Source: Agapetus fuscipes (lineage: Eukaryota > Arthropoda > Insecta > Trichoptera > Glossosomatidae). Taken from it: a DNA stretch of 64,000 nucleotides. Positions 21,034 to 30,668 of the stretch are shown here, in pieces. Made by a program: the position numbers and the translations under genes. Below the pieces are notes generated by a model. That model did no database searches and was not told where the DNA came from. It saw only the letters and a program-made list of their open reading frames with translations. The stretch lies in contig OX637336.1 of the NCBI GenBank assembly GCA_951799405.1, positions 16,783,479 to 16,847,478 of the forward strand. The letters run 5' to 3'. Positions within the stretch are counted from its first letter, which is position 1; each line of letters begins with the position of its first letter.

Positions 21034-23776
21034 TTAAAAAGTCTTATAAAATCTCATTATTTGGCATTTAGAAATGTTAAGGTTTAGGTTATTGAAGTGA
21101 CACCAGTCGACTAGTTTATCTAATGATGATTGAAGTTTAAGACTATCATCATTTGATTCTATCACTCTAAAAAATTTGACATCATCCGCAAAAAGAAGAA
21201 CATGACAGTCGAGGAAAATATTAGCAATATCGTCTAAAAATAAGAGAAACAAATAGGGACCCAAATGGGAGCCTTGCGGAACACCACTCTTTTGGCAGAA
21301 TGTAAAGGATTTGCAGTTATTAATCTTTACCGATAATTGTCTATTAGAAAGATAGCACGTCAACCAGGAGAGAAAGTGGCCACCAATTCCCATTTTCTCA
21401 AGTTTAAAGAGGAGTAATTTGTGAGAGACAGAGTCAAATGCTTTACTGAAATCTGTATAGATGACGTCAACTTGTTTGCGCCTAGATATGGCATCAGATA
21501 TATAATTTACGTAGACCAACAGATTAGATAGAGTGGACCTATTTGGTAGGAACCCATGTTGGAAGGGGGAGACGGATTTGGTTATAATAAAAGATAATTT
21601 ACTAAGGATGAGTTTTTCAAAAAGTTTTGGTATCGCAGATATGATGCTTATTGGTCTATAGTTTAAAACATTATGTTTGTCACCTTTCTTGAAAACAGGA
21701 GTTAGATAGCTTGCTTTCCATATGTCAGGGAAGATACCAGAAGAGAGGGATAAGTTAAATAGACTACAAAGTGGTTCTGATAGAGTATTAACACAGTGTT
21801 TGAGTAATATAGAGGGGATATTATCAGGGCCAGGATTTGTTGTGCCTTTCATGAGTTGAATATGAACAGTTACATCAGAAGTTTCAAACGATAAATTGGA
21901 TACATGGAGATCAATGTTGGAAGAGAAGTTGCACAAATTGTTAGTGGAATCATCCGTAAAGACACTTTTAAAGAATGTAGCAAATAGATCAGCTATGCCC
22001 TGAGCATTGTCAGCAGTATTGTGATCCATGTAGACATTAGAGGGTATACCAGAGTCACCCTTACGGAGAGAGTTAGTAAACGACCAGAACTTTTTTATAT
22101 CCGATTGGACAGAGGTCTCAACTGCAATTATATAGCTTTTATAGCACTTGGCAGAAAGGGTTTTGCAGTAAGTACGTAAAGTTTTAAAATCATTGTAATT
22201 TTGTGAGGAGTGTGAGGTTATATATTTAATATGAGCGAGTTTTTTACGACGAATAGCATTAATCAGTTCAGCACTAAACCAAACTGGATAGGTAGAAAAA
22301 CGAGTATTAGAATGGTAATTTGGAATAGATTGAGTAACGGCATCATTAAGTTTAGAATAAAACAGAGATGTAATGTTGTTAATATTGCAAGATCTGTTGG
22401 AAGTGTCGTTTAAATTAACATGTTTTAGGAAAGACCAATCCATCTGATCCAAAAGTGTGTTTAATTTATCAAAGTCAGCATTATGCAGATTGGGTTTGGT
22501 GTTTATGAATTGAAGGTTAGGATCAGAGCGATAGGGGACTGTAATGGAAAGAGGGGGATGATATCCATCAACCGGAACAAGAACTTCGACAGATTTACCA
22601 ACCTCAATTTGGGAAATGTTACTGAAAACCAGGTCCAGAGTACGCTGGTGGTCGTTCAATATATAGTTTACTTGAGAAAAGTTAAGATAATTACAAAAAT
22701 CAATTATTATATCATCAGCTTCAGAAAAGTTCAACAAGTGGGGCTGTGGCGAAGGCGAATCGCATAGATTCCAATTTATGTTTGGGAGGTTAAAGTCACC
22801 CATGAGTAAGTACTTAGAAGAGGGAAATTTAGATTTGATTAGTTCAATTTCGTTGACAAAGGTATTGTTACGAAATTAGGGTTCAATTGTCTTCAAATTA
22901 AAAATACACAGGTCTTCTTCAATAGTTATTTATTTTACACAGTTACAAAATTTATTTTCACACTACTTTCTCGATTATTCCACTTGGTTTTGGTTCACTG
23001 ATCAGATGACTTCGATGTGTTTGTAAGTCTCTATGATACTGGCCCGCTCTGCAGGCCATTCGCACCTTTATACTCTTCAGAGCAGTATGATCCAGAACTA
23101 AAGTCGCCAGACGGTTCCAGAGTAATTATTACTTCTCGACGCTTCACGTACTACCTAGAGATACAACCAAAATCCTACCTACAAATGTAACACAGTATTC
23201 CTATAATTATAACAAATACCTACTTAGCCTAGAGAATTCTACACTTATACATAATTATCGATCTTACCTACCAATACTTTTGAGGATTCTTATAACTATA
23301 ACTACCCATACTTATTTCAATATTTATATTTACATAACAGTATTATATAAATCAATACTTGAGTTTGGAGGCAAATAAAGACATCCTATGATGGTTGACA
23401 CTGGCTTAGTGTAAGCCATCACAAACAATAGTTCGATTGATTTAGAAGAACAAGGAATTAATTTAGATTTAATATTTTTTGAGATAGCAACCAGAACCCC
23501 ACCACCACGAGACGTGTCACGAGACTTGGAGCTAGTCAATGGAGATCTATCACAGCGATAGACAGAGTGATTTATAAATCCAAGCTCAGAAGAGAAAATA
23601 TCATTATTTAACCAAGTCTCAGTGAGAGCATAAATGTCAACGGTACCTATGGAGGCTTGAACATACAGATCTCCAATCTTACTACGTAGTCCACGTACAT
23701 TTTGGTAGTATAATGTTAATTGTTGTCGAATCAGTGATGCTCCTGATCTGTGATGTTGATCTGTGATGATGTTGAG
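21034..23776 (-). pseudogene. Jockey-like LINE ORF2: AP endonuclease plus reverse transcriptase, split by a solo LTR
   Basis: Reading on minus, the endonuclease opens with YYQNVRGLRSK and ALTETWL (about 23,720-23,600), then GGGVLVAI. The solo LTR interrupts, and the domain resumes with MGDFNLPNINWN and DLVFSN. RT motifs follow: NYRPISIISAIPKLFE, YTDFSKAFDSVSH with the first catalytic Asp, GVPQGSHLGPYLF and LLFADDVKFF with the catalytic Asp pair. The frame on both sides of the LTR is compatible if one TSD copy and the LTR are ignored, so the LTR insertion is the main disruption here. The endonuclease has GYHPPL where SDHxPL is usual. Confidence 0.85.
22862..23343 (-). mobile_element. Solo LTR nested in the LINE, GTAT TSD
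   Basis: The LTR proper is 22,866-23,339 (474 bp), the reverse complement of the LTR-X LTR plus roughly 109 extra bases (around 23,112-23,220). GTAT at 22,862-22,865 and 23,340-23,343 is the TSD. It has many differences from the flanking LTR pair, so it comes from a different subfamily copy. LTR-LTR recombination normally leaves such solo LTRs. Confidence 0.92.
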
Positions 23777-23781
23777 GGAAT

Positions 23782-24516
23782 TCAGTTTTTTGTAATGTTG
23801 ACTATTTTCGGCGTTCCATTGATGAATTTAACCGTCAGGTTTACTTCACCCTTCACCTTCCTCTTATCGACTTCTTCCCAAAGGGTTTTTTGGGTTTGTC
23901 TCTGAAGTTCGGTCAAGTCATTTTTCACTTTTATGTGAGGAGGCTTATTTCTCTGGTTTCTCAGAACGTGATAAGCGTCGTCGCGTTCCTTGAAAACGAT
24001 TTTTATTGGTCTGACTTTGGTATGATGTCTGAGGCCGAATCTTGATATTTTATCTACCCCATGAGATGAAATGGAGCTGTCATCAGAGATGCCGATAATT
24101 TTGTTTATGAGGCTGAAGACTTGAATGTTGTCAGCCGACTGCTGATCTTTTAGTGGGATATCAGGATCCACTTCTGGGACTCCTAGCAGTATCACATTCT
24201 TCGAACGTTTTCTACGTTCTTCGATTTCAGACAATGCATTATACATATCAGTTTTATCATTAGTACTTGCACTTACATTTGCATTGTTGATTTGGTCATT
24301 CAATCGTTTGATTTCGGTATCTCTTTGCTGCAACTGCGTATCCAAGCTCACAATAATATTCGATGCCTTGCTGACAATCGCCATGAATTTATTCGAGATC
24401 GGCACTATTTTAGCGATATGCTCTCTGTTGAATTTATTGTTAGAATCCATCACTAGTTCAGTAAGTTCGTCAGCCGCTTGCTTGACCATGTCTATAATTT
24501 GGTTGGCACTCAACAT
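23782..24516 (-). CDS. LINE ORF1 protein, L1-ORF1p/transposase-22-like
   Basis: This frame of about 244 codons has an N-terminal half rich in heptad-like spacing (a coiled coil around residues 45-75), then ERRKRSKNVILLGVPE, a segment with RFGLRHHTKVRPIKIVF, then LRNQRNKPPHIKVKNDLTEL and a C-terminal block ending TPKIVNI. This order matches ORF1 proteins with an RRM-like domain and a C-terminal domain that bind element RNA. It lies just upstream of ORF2 on the same strand and is uninterrupted, unlike ORF2. The start codon at 24,516 (ATGTTGAGTGCC) is an ATG. Confidence 0.8.
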   Translation of the reverse strand: MLSANQIIDMVKQAADELTELVMDSNNKFNREHIAKIVPISNKFMAIVSKASNIIVSLDTQLQQRDTEIKRLNDQINNANVSASTNDKTDMYNALSEIEERRKRSKNVILLGVPEVDPDIPLKDQQSADNIQVFSLINKIIGISDDSSISSHGVDKISRFGLRHHTKVRPIKIVFKERDDAYHVLRNQRNKPPHIKVKNDLTELQRQTQKTLWEEVDKRKVKGEVNLTVKFINGTPKIVNITKN

Positions 24517-25137
24517 ACTTGGTTGACTGAATTCGACTAGTCAAGAATAAATTTGTTAATTATATAATTTTGTGACAACCCTGTTTCTGTCAGCGGCTAG
24601 TAGATGCTTATTGGTTAAAACAAGTTGACGCGATTGGTTGCTATCACTGAGGTGCGGGCTGTGATTTTCGAATATGATCCTTAATGACTTTGATTTAAAT
24701 ATTTTTAATTGAGAAAAAAAAACACTCAAACAGTACACATTGGACTCGCGCACAATTATGAATATAGTTTTGATCATGAACTTCACAACAATCACTATGT
24801 TACATCGAAATAATAGCAAATTTAACGGCAATTTGACTTTCTTCCTCCAGGCTTGAACACTCGTGTTATCTTTAGTTCGTGTTGTCTATAAGAGATGTGT
24901 TTGAAAGACTTGAGACGAAATAAATAATTATGTACTATCAGACATTATTATGTTAAAAATATTGGTGAATTAAAAATAAATATTAAAAGACAGTACCTAC
25001 CTACCAATCAGTGTAATCAGACAAATTATTATTTTTGCTAAAGTACGTATTCAAAACAGCTATATATATAAAACTCAAAACTTGTATTAAATAAATTTGA
25101 AAATATTTTTGTTTTGACGTAAATTTTGAAAAAAAAA

Positions 25138-27501
25138 ATGGCAACTAAAGTGAACGTCAAGGACCTCAAAGTCACTGAGCTTAAAAATGAGCTTCTGGAG
25201 AGGGACCTGGAGACCTCAGGAGGAAAGGCAGCCTTACAAGCACGCCTCATAGAGGCCTTGGAACAGTCAGGCGAAGACCCGGCATATTTTGTCATGGCGT
25301 CTGGAGGGGACCGCGCCTTGGACGAGCTAAATATCAGCATCAACAGTAACCTGACAGGACTGAAGACTGAGATGGCTGACAACGCCAAGACCCTGGAGGA
25401 GAAGATGGCTGACAATTCCAAGACCCTGAGGGAAGACCTGAAGGCGGAGATGGCTGACAACGCCAAGACCCTGCAGGAGAACCTGACGGACCTGAAAGTG
25501 GAGATGGCTGAAAACGCCAAGGCCCTGCAGGAAGACCTCGCCAACATGAAAGAGAAGATGAACGAGAATCTCACAACCCTGAAGGGAGAAATGGAGGAGA
25601 AGATGACAGCCCTGAAGGGGGAAATGGAGACTCGGATGTCAAACCTGGAAGACCGTCTGCGTGCCGAGCTGGCTGACAAGTGCCAGATGGAGTCCACCAG
25701 AATCTCCCCCAAAGGCGGCCTTCACGACGAGACCGACCAGGGATGCTCAACTCCAACCAGGGTCACTAGAGGGGATGATGACCCTTCGCTGGCGAAGCAC
25801 AACCTTCCGACCTTCGACGGGAAGACGTCGTGGGAGGAGTATTTGACCCTCTTTGAAACGGCTGCCATGATGGGAGCCTGGAGCCAGCAGAAGAAGGCTT
25901 CGGTTCTCAGCCTGTCGCTCCGAGGAGACGCTCTCAGGGTTCTGCAGGCCATACCCCTGGACAACCGTGGTGACTTTGGGCAGCTGAAGCAGCGCTTGGA
26001 TATGCGCTATGGCCACAAGTGCCTGGAGCAGCTGTACAAGTCGCAGCTGAACACAAGGGTGCAGAAGCCCAACGAGAGCCTCCAGGAGTTTGAGATGGAC
26101 ATCGTCCACCTAGTACGAGACGCTTACCCGACATTCCCTGATGACATCTGCGAGAGCTTGGCAGTGGACAAGTTCCTGAACGGATTGAGAGAATGGGAGA
26201 CGCAGCAAGCAGTGAAGCTGGCTCTTCCGAAGACGTTGAACGAGGCGCTAAGCCGAGCTCTCGAATTTGAGGCTGTCAAACAGTCCATCAGGGGCCACGC
26301 CAGGGTTTGTGCAATCAAGGCAGAGGAGGTCAAACTACCTACAACCGAGGAAATAATAGAAAAAGTGCTGCAGCAACTTGAGCCAACGAGACAGAAGGCG
26401 CACTGCTGGACGTGTGGCCAGCAAGGACACCTGAGCGCGAGGTGCCCAAAGTCTCAAGGACCGGAGAAATTGGAAGACGACCGCAAGGATGTAGAGACCA
26501 CCATGGAGATGAACAAACGGCTGAGGAAACAGCTCCAGGATGCCGAGAGAAAGGTCAAAGTCATGGAGACGGAGAACAGGCAGCTGACGAAGAACTTGGC
26601 CAGCAGTGAAAGGGTCCGGCGAACAGCGGAGGCCGAGAGGGACGAGTTGCACGAGACTGTGCTGAGCCTGGAGAGACAGAACAAGGGGCTTAAGACTAAG
26701 CTCCAGCAGCTGGAAGCTGGGCAGGGGCCCAGGACGAAGGACACCATCGCCAACCTGGAGTCCAAGATCAGCAACACCAAGGAGGCGGGAGCTCGAATGA
26801 AGGATAACCACCGGCCAACTCAAAGAGCAAAGTGGTCAAACAATGACCAGCCCGCCCAGAGAGTACAAAAATGCGTCGCATCCAAAGAAGCGCCCCTGTT
26901 TGAGACGTTCTGGAGCAAGGTGCAAGAGGGACAGAAGATTCGCCATGGGGTGACCACAGAAGTCCACAAGGACTTATTTGAGGTCACTGGGGACCACACA
27001 CTGGCATGCAGTGTACCGGAAGATCTAGATATGTCTAGAGGAATTGCACGGGTCTTCCGATACAAATTCGGAGAACCGCAACCCTCGAGCAGCCCGCAAG
27101 GAAGAGCTCTGAGACTACCGAAGGGGCGTCAACAAGCATACTGCCTGGTTGTCCCGGATTCCAGCAACCTGGAAGAGGACTACAAGGCATTGTGGGACGG
27201 CCTTGTTGAGCTGCGTGACTACATGTTGGAGGATCAGCAGGCGCGTCTGGCAATACCGAAGATGGGTGGCGGCCGCGCTAATCGAGACTGGCGGATAATC
27301 CGGAGTATGATTGAAGCAGTGTTCTCGGGAGTCGGCATCAGCGTCATGGTGTGCTGCGAGCAAGCGCAGCCGAGAGCCAGTGGGGAGAAATCCGTGGACT
27401 GCCACTTCTTCCTGACCACAGGGTGTCGACGTGGATCAGCATGCCCCTACCTACACAGAGTCAAGACTGTTCCGGGACGAAACAGTCTAGGTGGGGGGTA
27501 G
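25138..27501 (+). CDS. LTR-X Gag: SAP-like, coiled coils, capsid, CCHC knuckle, macro-like segment, CCCH finger
   Basis: 787 codons from the ATG at 25,138 (the frame is open a few codons further, but only to a TTG). Residues about 5-45 resemble a SAP DNA-binding motif (VTELKNELLERDLETSGGK). About 75-185 is a repeated coiled coil built on EMADNAKTL-type units. About 220-385 resembles a Gypsy-type capsid (NLPTFDGKTSWEEYLTLFE, LRGDALRVL, ESLQEFEMDI). C423-C426-H431-C436 is a CCHC zinc knuckle. About 456-527 is a second coiled coil. About 600-741 resembles a macro domain: DLFEVTGDHTLACSVPEDLD, MSRGIARVFRYKFG, AIPKMGGGRANRDW. C755-C763-C769-H773 is a CCCH finger (C-X7-C-X5-C-X3-H). GC-rich codons contrast with the AT-rich surroundings. 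The stop codon abuts the 3' LTR and its last codons form the G-rich tract. It probably forms particles that depend on pol from another element. Confidence 0.85.
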   Translation: MATKVNVKDLKVTELKNELLERDLETSGGKAALQARLIEALEQSGEDPAYFVMASGGDRALDELNISINSNLTGLKTEMADNAKTLEEKMADNSKTLREDLKAEMADNAKTLQENLTDLKVEMAENAKALQEDLANMKEKMNENLTTLKGEMEEKMTALKGEMETRMSNLEDRLRAELADKCQMESTRISPKGGLHDETDQGCSTPTRVTRGDDDPSLAKHNLPTFDGKTSWEEYLTLFETAAMMGAWSQQKKASVLSLSLRGDALRVLQAIPLDNRGDFGQLKQRLDMRYGHKCLEQLYKSQLNTRVQKPNESLQEFEMDIVHLVRDAYPTFPDDICESLAVDKFLNGLREWETQQAVKLALPKTLNEALSRALEFEAVKQSIRGHARVCAIKAEEVKLPTTEEIIEKVLQQLEPTRQKAHCWTCGQQGHLSARCPKSQGPEKLEDDRKDVETTMEMNKRLRKQLQDAERKVKVMETENRQLTKNLASSERVRRTAEAERDELHETVLSLERQNKGLKTKLQQLEAGQGPRTKDTIANLESKISNTKEAGARMKDNHRPTQRAKWSNNDQPAQRVQKCVASKEAPLFETFWSKVQEGQKIRHGVTTEVHKDLFEVTGDHTLACSVPEDLDMSRGIARVFRYKFGEPQPSSSPQGRALRLPKGRQQAYCLVVPDSSNLEEDYKALWDGLVELRDYMLEDQQARLAIPKMGGGRANRDWRIIRSMIEAVFSGVGISVMVCCEQAQPRASGEKSVDCHFFLTTGCRRGSACPYLHRVKTVPGRNSLGGG
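27489..27501 (+). other. LTR-X polypurine tract
   Basis: AGGTGGGGGGTAG directly abuts the 3' LTR and overlaps the last codons and stop of gag. A G-rich tract in this place serves as the plus-strand primer in LTR elements. Confidence 0.65.
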
Positions 27502-27866
27502 TGTTATGTAAATATAAATATTGAAATAAGTATGGGTAGTTATAGTTATAAGAGTCCTCATAGGTATAGGTAGGTAGGATCGATAATTATGTATAAGTGT
27601 AGAATTCTCTAGGCTAAGTAGTCTGGCGACTTTAGTTCTGGATCATACTGCTCTGAAGAGTATAAAGGTGCGAATGGCCTGCAGAGCGGGCCAGTATCAT
27701 AGCGACTAACAAACACATCGAAGCCATCTGATCAGTGAACCGAAACCAATGGAATAATCGAGAAAGTAGTGTGAAAATAAATTTTGTAACAGTGTAAAAT
27801 AAATAACTATTGAAGAAGACCTGTGTATTTTTAATTTGAAGACAATTGAACCCTAATTTCGTAACA
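27502..27866 (+). repeat. LTR-X 3' LTR
   Basis: 365 bp, identical by eye to the 5' LTR. It starts immediately after the gag stop codon. Confidence 0.95.
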
Positions 27867-27879
27867 GTATCTATATGTG

Positions 27880-28345
27880 TAGCTGTAACTGTAACTTCGT
27901 TCTCATTGAATGTGGGTTAAGGTTATGAGGATTTTTATAAACTCATTTCAATCTTGACATACTTATTTTATTCAAAAACATTCGAAAGCGGTTCGAATCT
28001 GCGTGTGGCCCGCTTGACCAAAACTTCGACCCTGGTTCAAAAGATGCCATTGCATATACACAAGCTTCTGCATTCGCATGAAGACAACTGGCCATGCAAA
28101 ATAGGTTTGTGAATTGCATTCCTTTCCACAAACCTATTGAAAAAAATCTTATTTATTTTGTTCATTAATAACGAATGAATTACAAAATTGTTATTGAGTT
28201 CTTTTATTTTACTAATGTTTTTTTTCTATTTTTTGTGGTTTATTCACGTGTTTTTATTAATACCGTCTCAGTATAATTAAGAAATCATTGCATCAATAAA
28301 AAAAGTGTGTTGTCTATGGTACAAGTATGGATATGGATTAACATA
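27880..28345. other. Repeat fragments: RTE-2 tail scrap and SINE-C body
   Basis: GTAGCTGTAACTGTAAC (27,883-27,905) resembles an RTE-2 tail read on minus. From about 27,985 to 28,150 the sequence matches the SINE-C body (GGTTCGAATCTGCG, CCCTGGTTCAAAAGATG, GTGAATTGCATTCC). No gene is seen. Confidence 0.55.
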
Positions 28346-28349
28346 ACGT

Positions 28350-28594
28350 CCCCTCAGTGCTTGTTTGGCTTATCTACCATTGACTCCAGAGACGACCTTT
28401 CAATGAAATTATCTTAAGAATCACATTCTACACAATCTGAGCTAAGAAAAAATGTAAAACAATATAATGTGAGAGTAGTTTTAAATATTTTTAAAATCAA
28501 TTTCCGCATTCATAACACATTGTTCCAGTACACATACAAACATTGTTCATGTGAAACTACCTCTGATGGACATAGGACAAACAAGCACTAAGGG
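28350..28594. mobile_element. MITE, CAGTGCTTGTTTG family, copy 1
   Basis: Inverted ends CCCTCAGTGCTTGTTTG and (on minus) CCCTTAGTGCTTGTTTG bound about 245 bp. The interior matches the copy at 45,260-45,513 (ACGACCTTTCAATGA, AATCACATTCT, GATGGACATA). No coding capacity is seen. Confidence 0.78.
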
Positions 28595-28995
28595 AACGAT
28601 TAGTAAAATGCTACAACTCAATAGTGATGGAATGGTCTACCAGTATCTGCGTTCCCTTCCCAATTTAATCCGGTTTTATTCAAAACCAACTTCAATCACC
28701 ACTTCCTTGCAGCGCCTCACGACAGAACCAAGAACTCACGCAACAACAACTCTGCGGCACCCTTCCAGGGTGACATAGACCCCCAAGACTCTCAAGAATT
28801 GGGGAGCCTCCCGCACAGGATTCCTTAAAAAAAAAAAGACTTCTAATGTGTAACTGGCTAAATGTAAATATAGTCCATCCAAATGTCAGAATAAGACTGT
28901 CAATTGTCAACTAAGTATATCTCATAATATTATTTTGTCTATCGTACTTGTTCCATTGAGTAATTCAAGCATTCCTTTAAGAAATACGCCATCTA
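28595..28995. other. Repeat-derived stretch without a gene
   Basis: CTTGCAGCGCCTCACGACAG near 28,705 matches 2510, and GGAGCCTCCCGCAC near 28,800 resembles a string near 36,155. No gene is seen. Confidence 0.45.
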
Positions 28996-29002
28996 CTGTC
29001 TG

Positions 29003-29275
29003 TGTTATGGCCGAGGGGGCTAAGTGGGCTGATCTTTCTAGCGTGTTTGGAATAGAACAACGTTGGTTCGATCCCCGCCTGGGTCATTTGATCATAACTT
29101 TGACCCCGGTTCAACAGATGTTATTGGGTAATTATTAATTAATAATTCATTAAAATAAACAGTAATGAATTATTAATTTATGATACTAATACCTGTTTCT
29201 GGCCAGGCAGAATGAGTTGGTGAATTGCATTCCTCTTCACAAATCTATTTAAAAATATATATATATTGTTGGAGT
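29003..29275 (+). mobile_element. SINE-C (tRNA-derived), near full length
   Basis: The head GTTATGGCCGAGGGGGCTAA resembles a tRNA with a long variable arm, and GGTTCGATCCCCGCC is a box B. The body has GGTTCAACAGATG, an ATTAATTAATAATTC block, CCTGTTTCTGGCCAGGC and the 3' end GAATTGCATTCCTC. Further copies are at 29,925, 43,697 and 56,165. Confidence 0.8.
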
Positions 29276-29361
29276 TTTCCATCAGTTTAACGTAGATAAA
29301 ACATAAAAATCAACTTAAGAAAAGCGTGTTGTATTTTTAATCATTTTTTTAAGGTTGCTAA

Positions 29362-30421
29362 TACATAAATAGGGACTGGAAAAAAGTGGTGTTATTTTTT
29401 GCGAAATTCGCGTTATTTTTTTGGGAAATTCGCGTTATTTTTGATCAAAAACAGGGAAATTCGCGTTATTTTTTATAATAAACGGGGAGATTCGGTGTAA
29501 TTTTTAGGGTTGATTTGATCGAAATAAAGGTTTATGTAATTGCAAAACTATAGATTTTACTAATATTTACAATTTTATTATATAAACAACAATATGTACT
29601 TTCAAAAACAATGAATAAACAACATCTGAATCAATACGAGTTACAACTTACAAAAAACCATTGATTGAAAAAAATATAAATATTTGAATGACACTCCGAA
29701 TACCCTGCAATATCCTTAAATATTAAATTTAGTCTCTCTAGATGAGGGTTATCTAATTTTTTCGAGGGATGTTGGCTTTTATGAAAGCCTCAAGTTGTGC
29801 TCTTGGCTAATCCAGCAGCAGCTTCACTCCTTGATGTATTTCCAATTTCATTGATGTCACGATTCAAGTCTGTTTGGATGTCCAGGACAGTTCTACTTAT
29901 CATTTATTTTTTTAATAAAATAGATTTGTGAATAGGAATGCAATTCACCAACCTACTCTGCAGAAACAGGTATTAATATCATTAATGAAAAATTCATTAC
30001 GAGTATTGTTCATTGTAATTAAGTAATTATTAATTTATAATTACCCAATTACATTTGTTGAACCAGGGTCAAATTTATGGTCAAATGACCCAGGCGGGGA
30101 TCGAACCCCGCGTCTAGCGTTCTAGTGTGTTTCAACGTTGAAAGATCAGCCCACTTGGCCCCCTCGGCTATAACACCACCCATTTTTTCTGTGCTTTGCA
30201 CCTTGCAAAGGGTTTTCACAGGAATCTTTTCTTTCCCACAAAATAGTTGCGTTGCAGAAGCGACACATAACAACTTTTTCGCACAATTTCTACCAAAAGT
30301 ACGAAAATTCGCGATATTTGCGTAAAACCTCAAATTTCGCGTTATTCGCGTAAAAACATCAAAATTCGCGAATAAATTCGTTTTATCGCGATCGCGAAAT
30401 TTTCCAGTCCCTATACATAAA
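29362..30421. mobile_element. hAT-type DNA transposon, non-autonomous, 8-bp TSD
   Basis: The TSD TACATAAA lies at 29,362-29,369 and 30,414-30,421. Terminal inverted repeats TAGGGACTGGAAAA and TTTTCCAGTCCCTA bound 29,370-30,413 (1,044 bp). Subterminal sequences are rich in AATTCGCG motifs. An 8-bp TSD and TAGGG ends fit hAT. The minus strand around 29,725-29,890 has broken coding (AFIKANIP and LDNPHL in different frames) that resembles the N-terminal part of a hAT-type protein. A SINE-C is nested inside. No full transposase remains. Confidence 0.85.
29925..30180 (-). mobile_element. SINE-C nested in the hAT element
   Basis: Read on minus, the head GTTATAGCCGAGGGGGCCAA and box B GGTTCGATCCCCGCC are followed by the standard body and AATTGCATTCC end. 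The plus-strand right edge is at about 30,180. Confidence 0.8.
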
Positions 30422-30668
30422 TTATTCTTAAATAACCAATAACGTGGCGTGCAAAGCTTCACTCAGGTGATTAGGTATTTTTTCTCGCTGAGCAGTTTCC
30501 TTCTTTACCTGGATTTATTAGTTAAAAGCTCGCTCGAGCAGAATTAAAGGTGATTTGTGTACAGCCTCCGCGGGGCTAGGGAGGTTTATCGCTTTCCACC
30601 CCACAGACCAACATACGGCAAGCTGCATTCTTGCGTGATATGTTTTTATGCCATTTTTGAATGGGGTC
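30422..30668. other. Spacer between the hAT element and a MITE, nothing recognised
   Basis: No gene, repeat family or RNA is recognised in this short stretch. Confidence 0.4.

Larger units (their letters stand above)
19624..25002 (-). mobile_element. Complete-length Jockey-like LINE nested in LTR-X, 11-bp TSD
   Basis: AGTACCTACCT is found at 19,624-19,634 and 24,992-25,002 and encloses about 5.36 kb reading on minus. The order on minus is 5' UTR, ORF1 (24,516-23,782), ORF2 with endonuclease and RT (about 23,776-20,191), a 3' UTR, and an AAATA-type simple tail (plus strand TTTA repeats 19,640-19,672). The element is split by a solo LTR at 22,866-23,339 and ORF2 has frame breaks near 21,030 and 20,740. 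It inserted into the leader of LTR-X, antisense to gag. Confidence 0.88.
18841..27870 (+). mobile_element. LTR-X: gag-only LTR retrotransposon carrying a nested LINE, GTAT TSD
   Basis: The LTRs at 18,845-19,209 and 27,502-27,866 are both 365 bp and identical by eye. GTAT flanks both sides (18,841-18,844 and 27,867-27,870). A PBS lies 2 bases after the 5' LTR and a G-rich tract abuts the 3' LTR. Once the nested LINE (19,635-25,002 with one TSD copy) is discounted, the interior is a leader of roughly 0.55 kb plus one Gag-type frame of 787 codons whose stop codon touches the 3' LTR. There is no protease, RT or integrase. The element therefore resembles the known class of terminal-repeat retrotransposons that keep only gag (TR-GAG). 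A 4-bp TSD and TGTTA/TAACA ends fit the Gypsy superfamily. Confidence 0.92.

Noticed and set aside
25038..26134. Minus-strand frames opposite LTR-X gag
   Set aside because: They are shadow frames of the GC-rich gag gene, with no motifs of their own.
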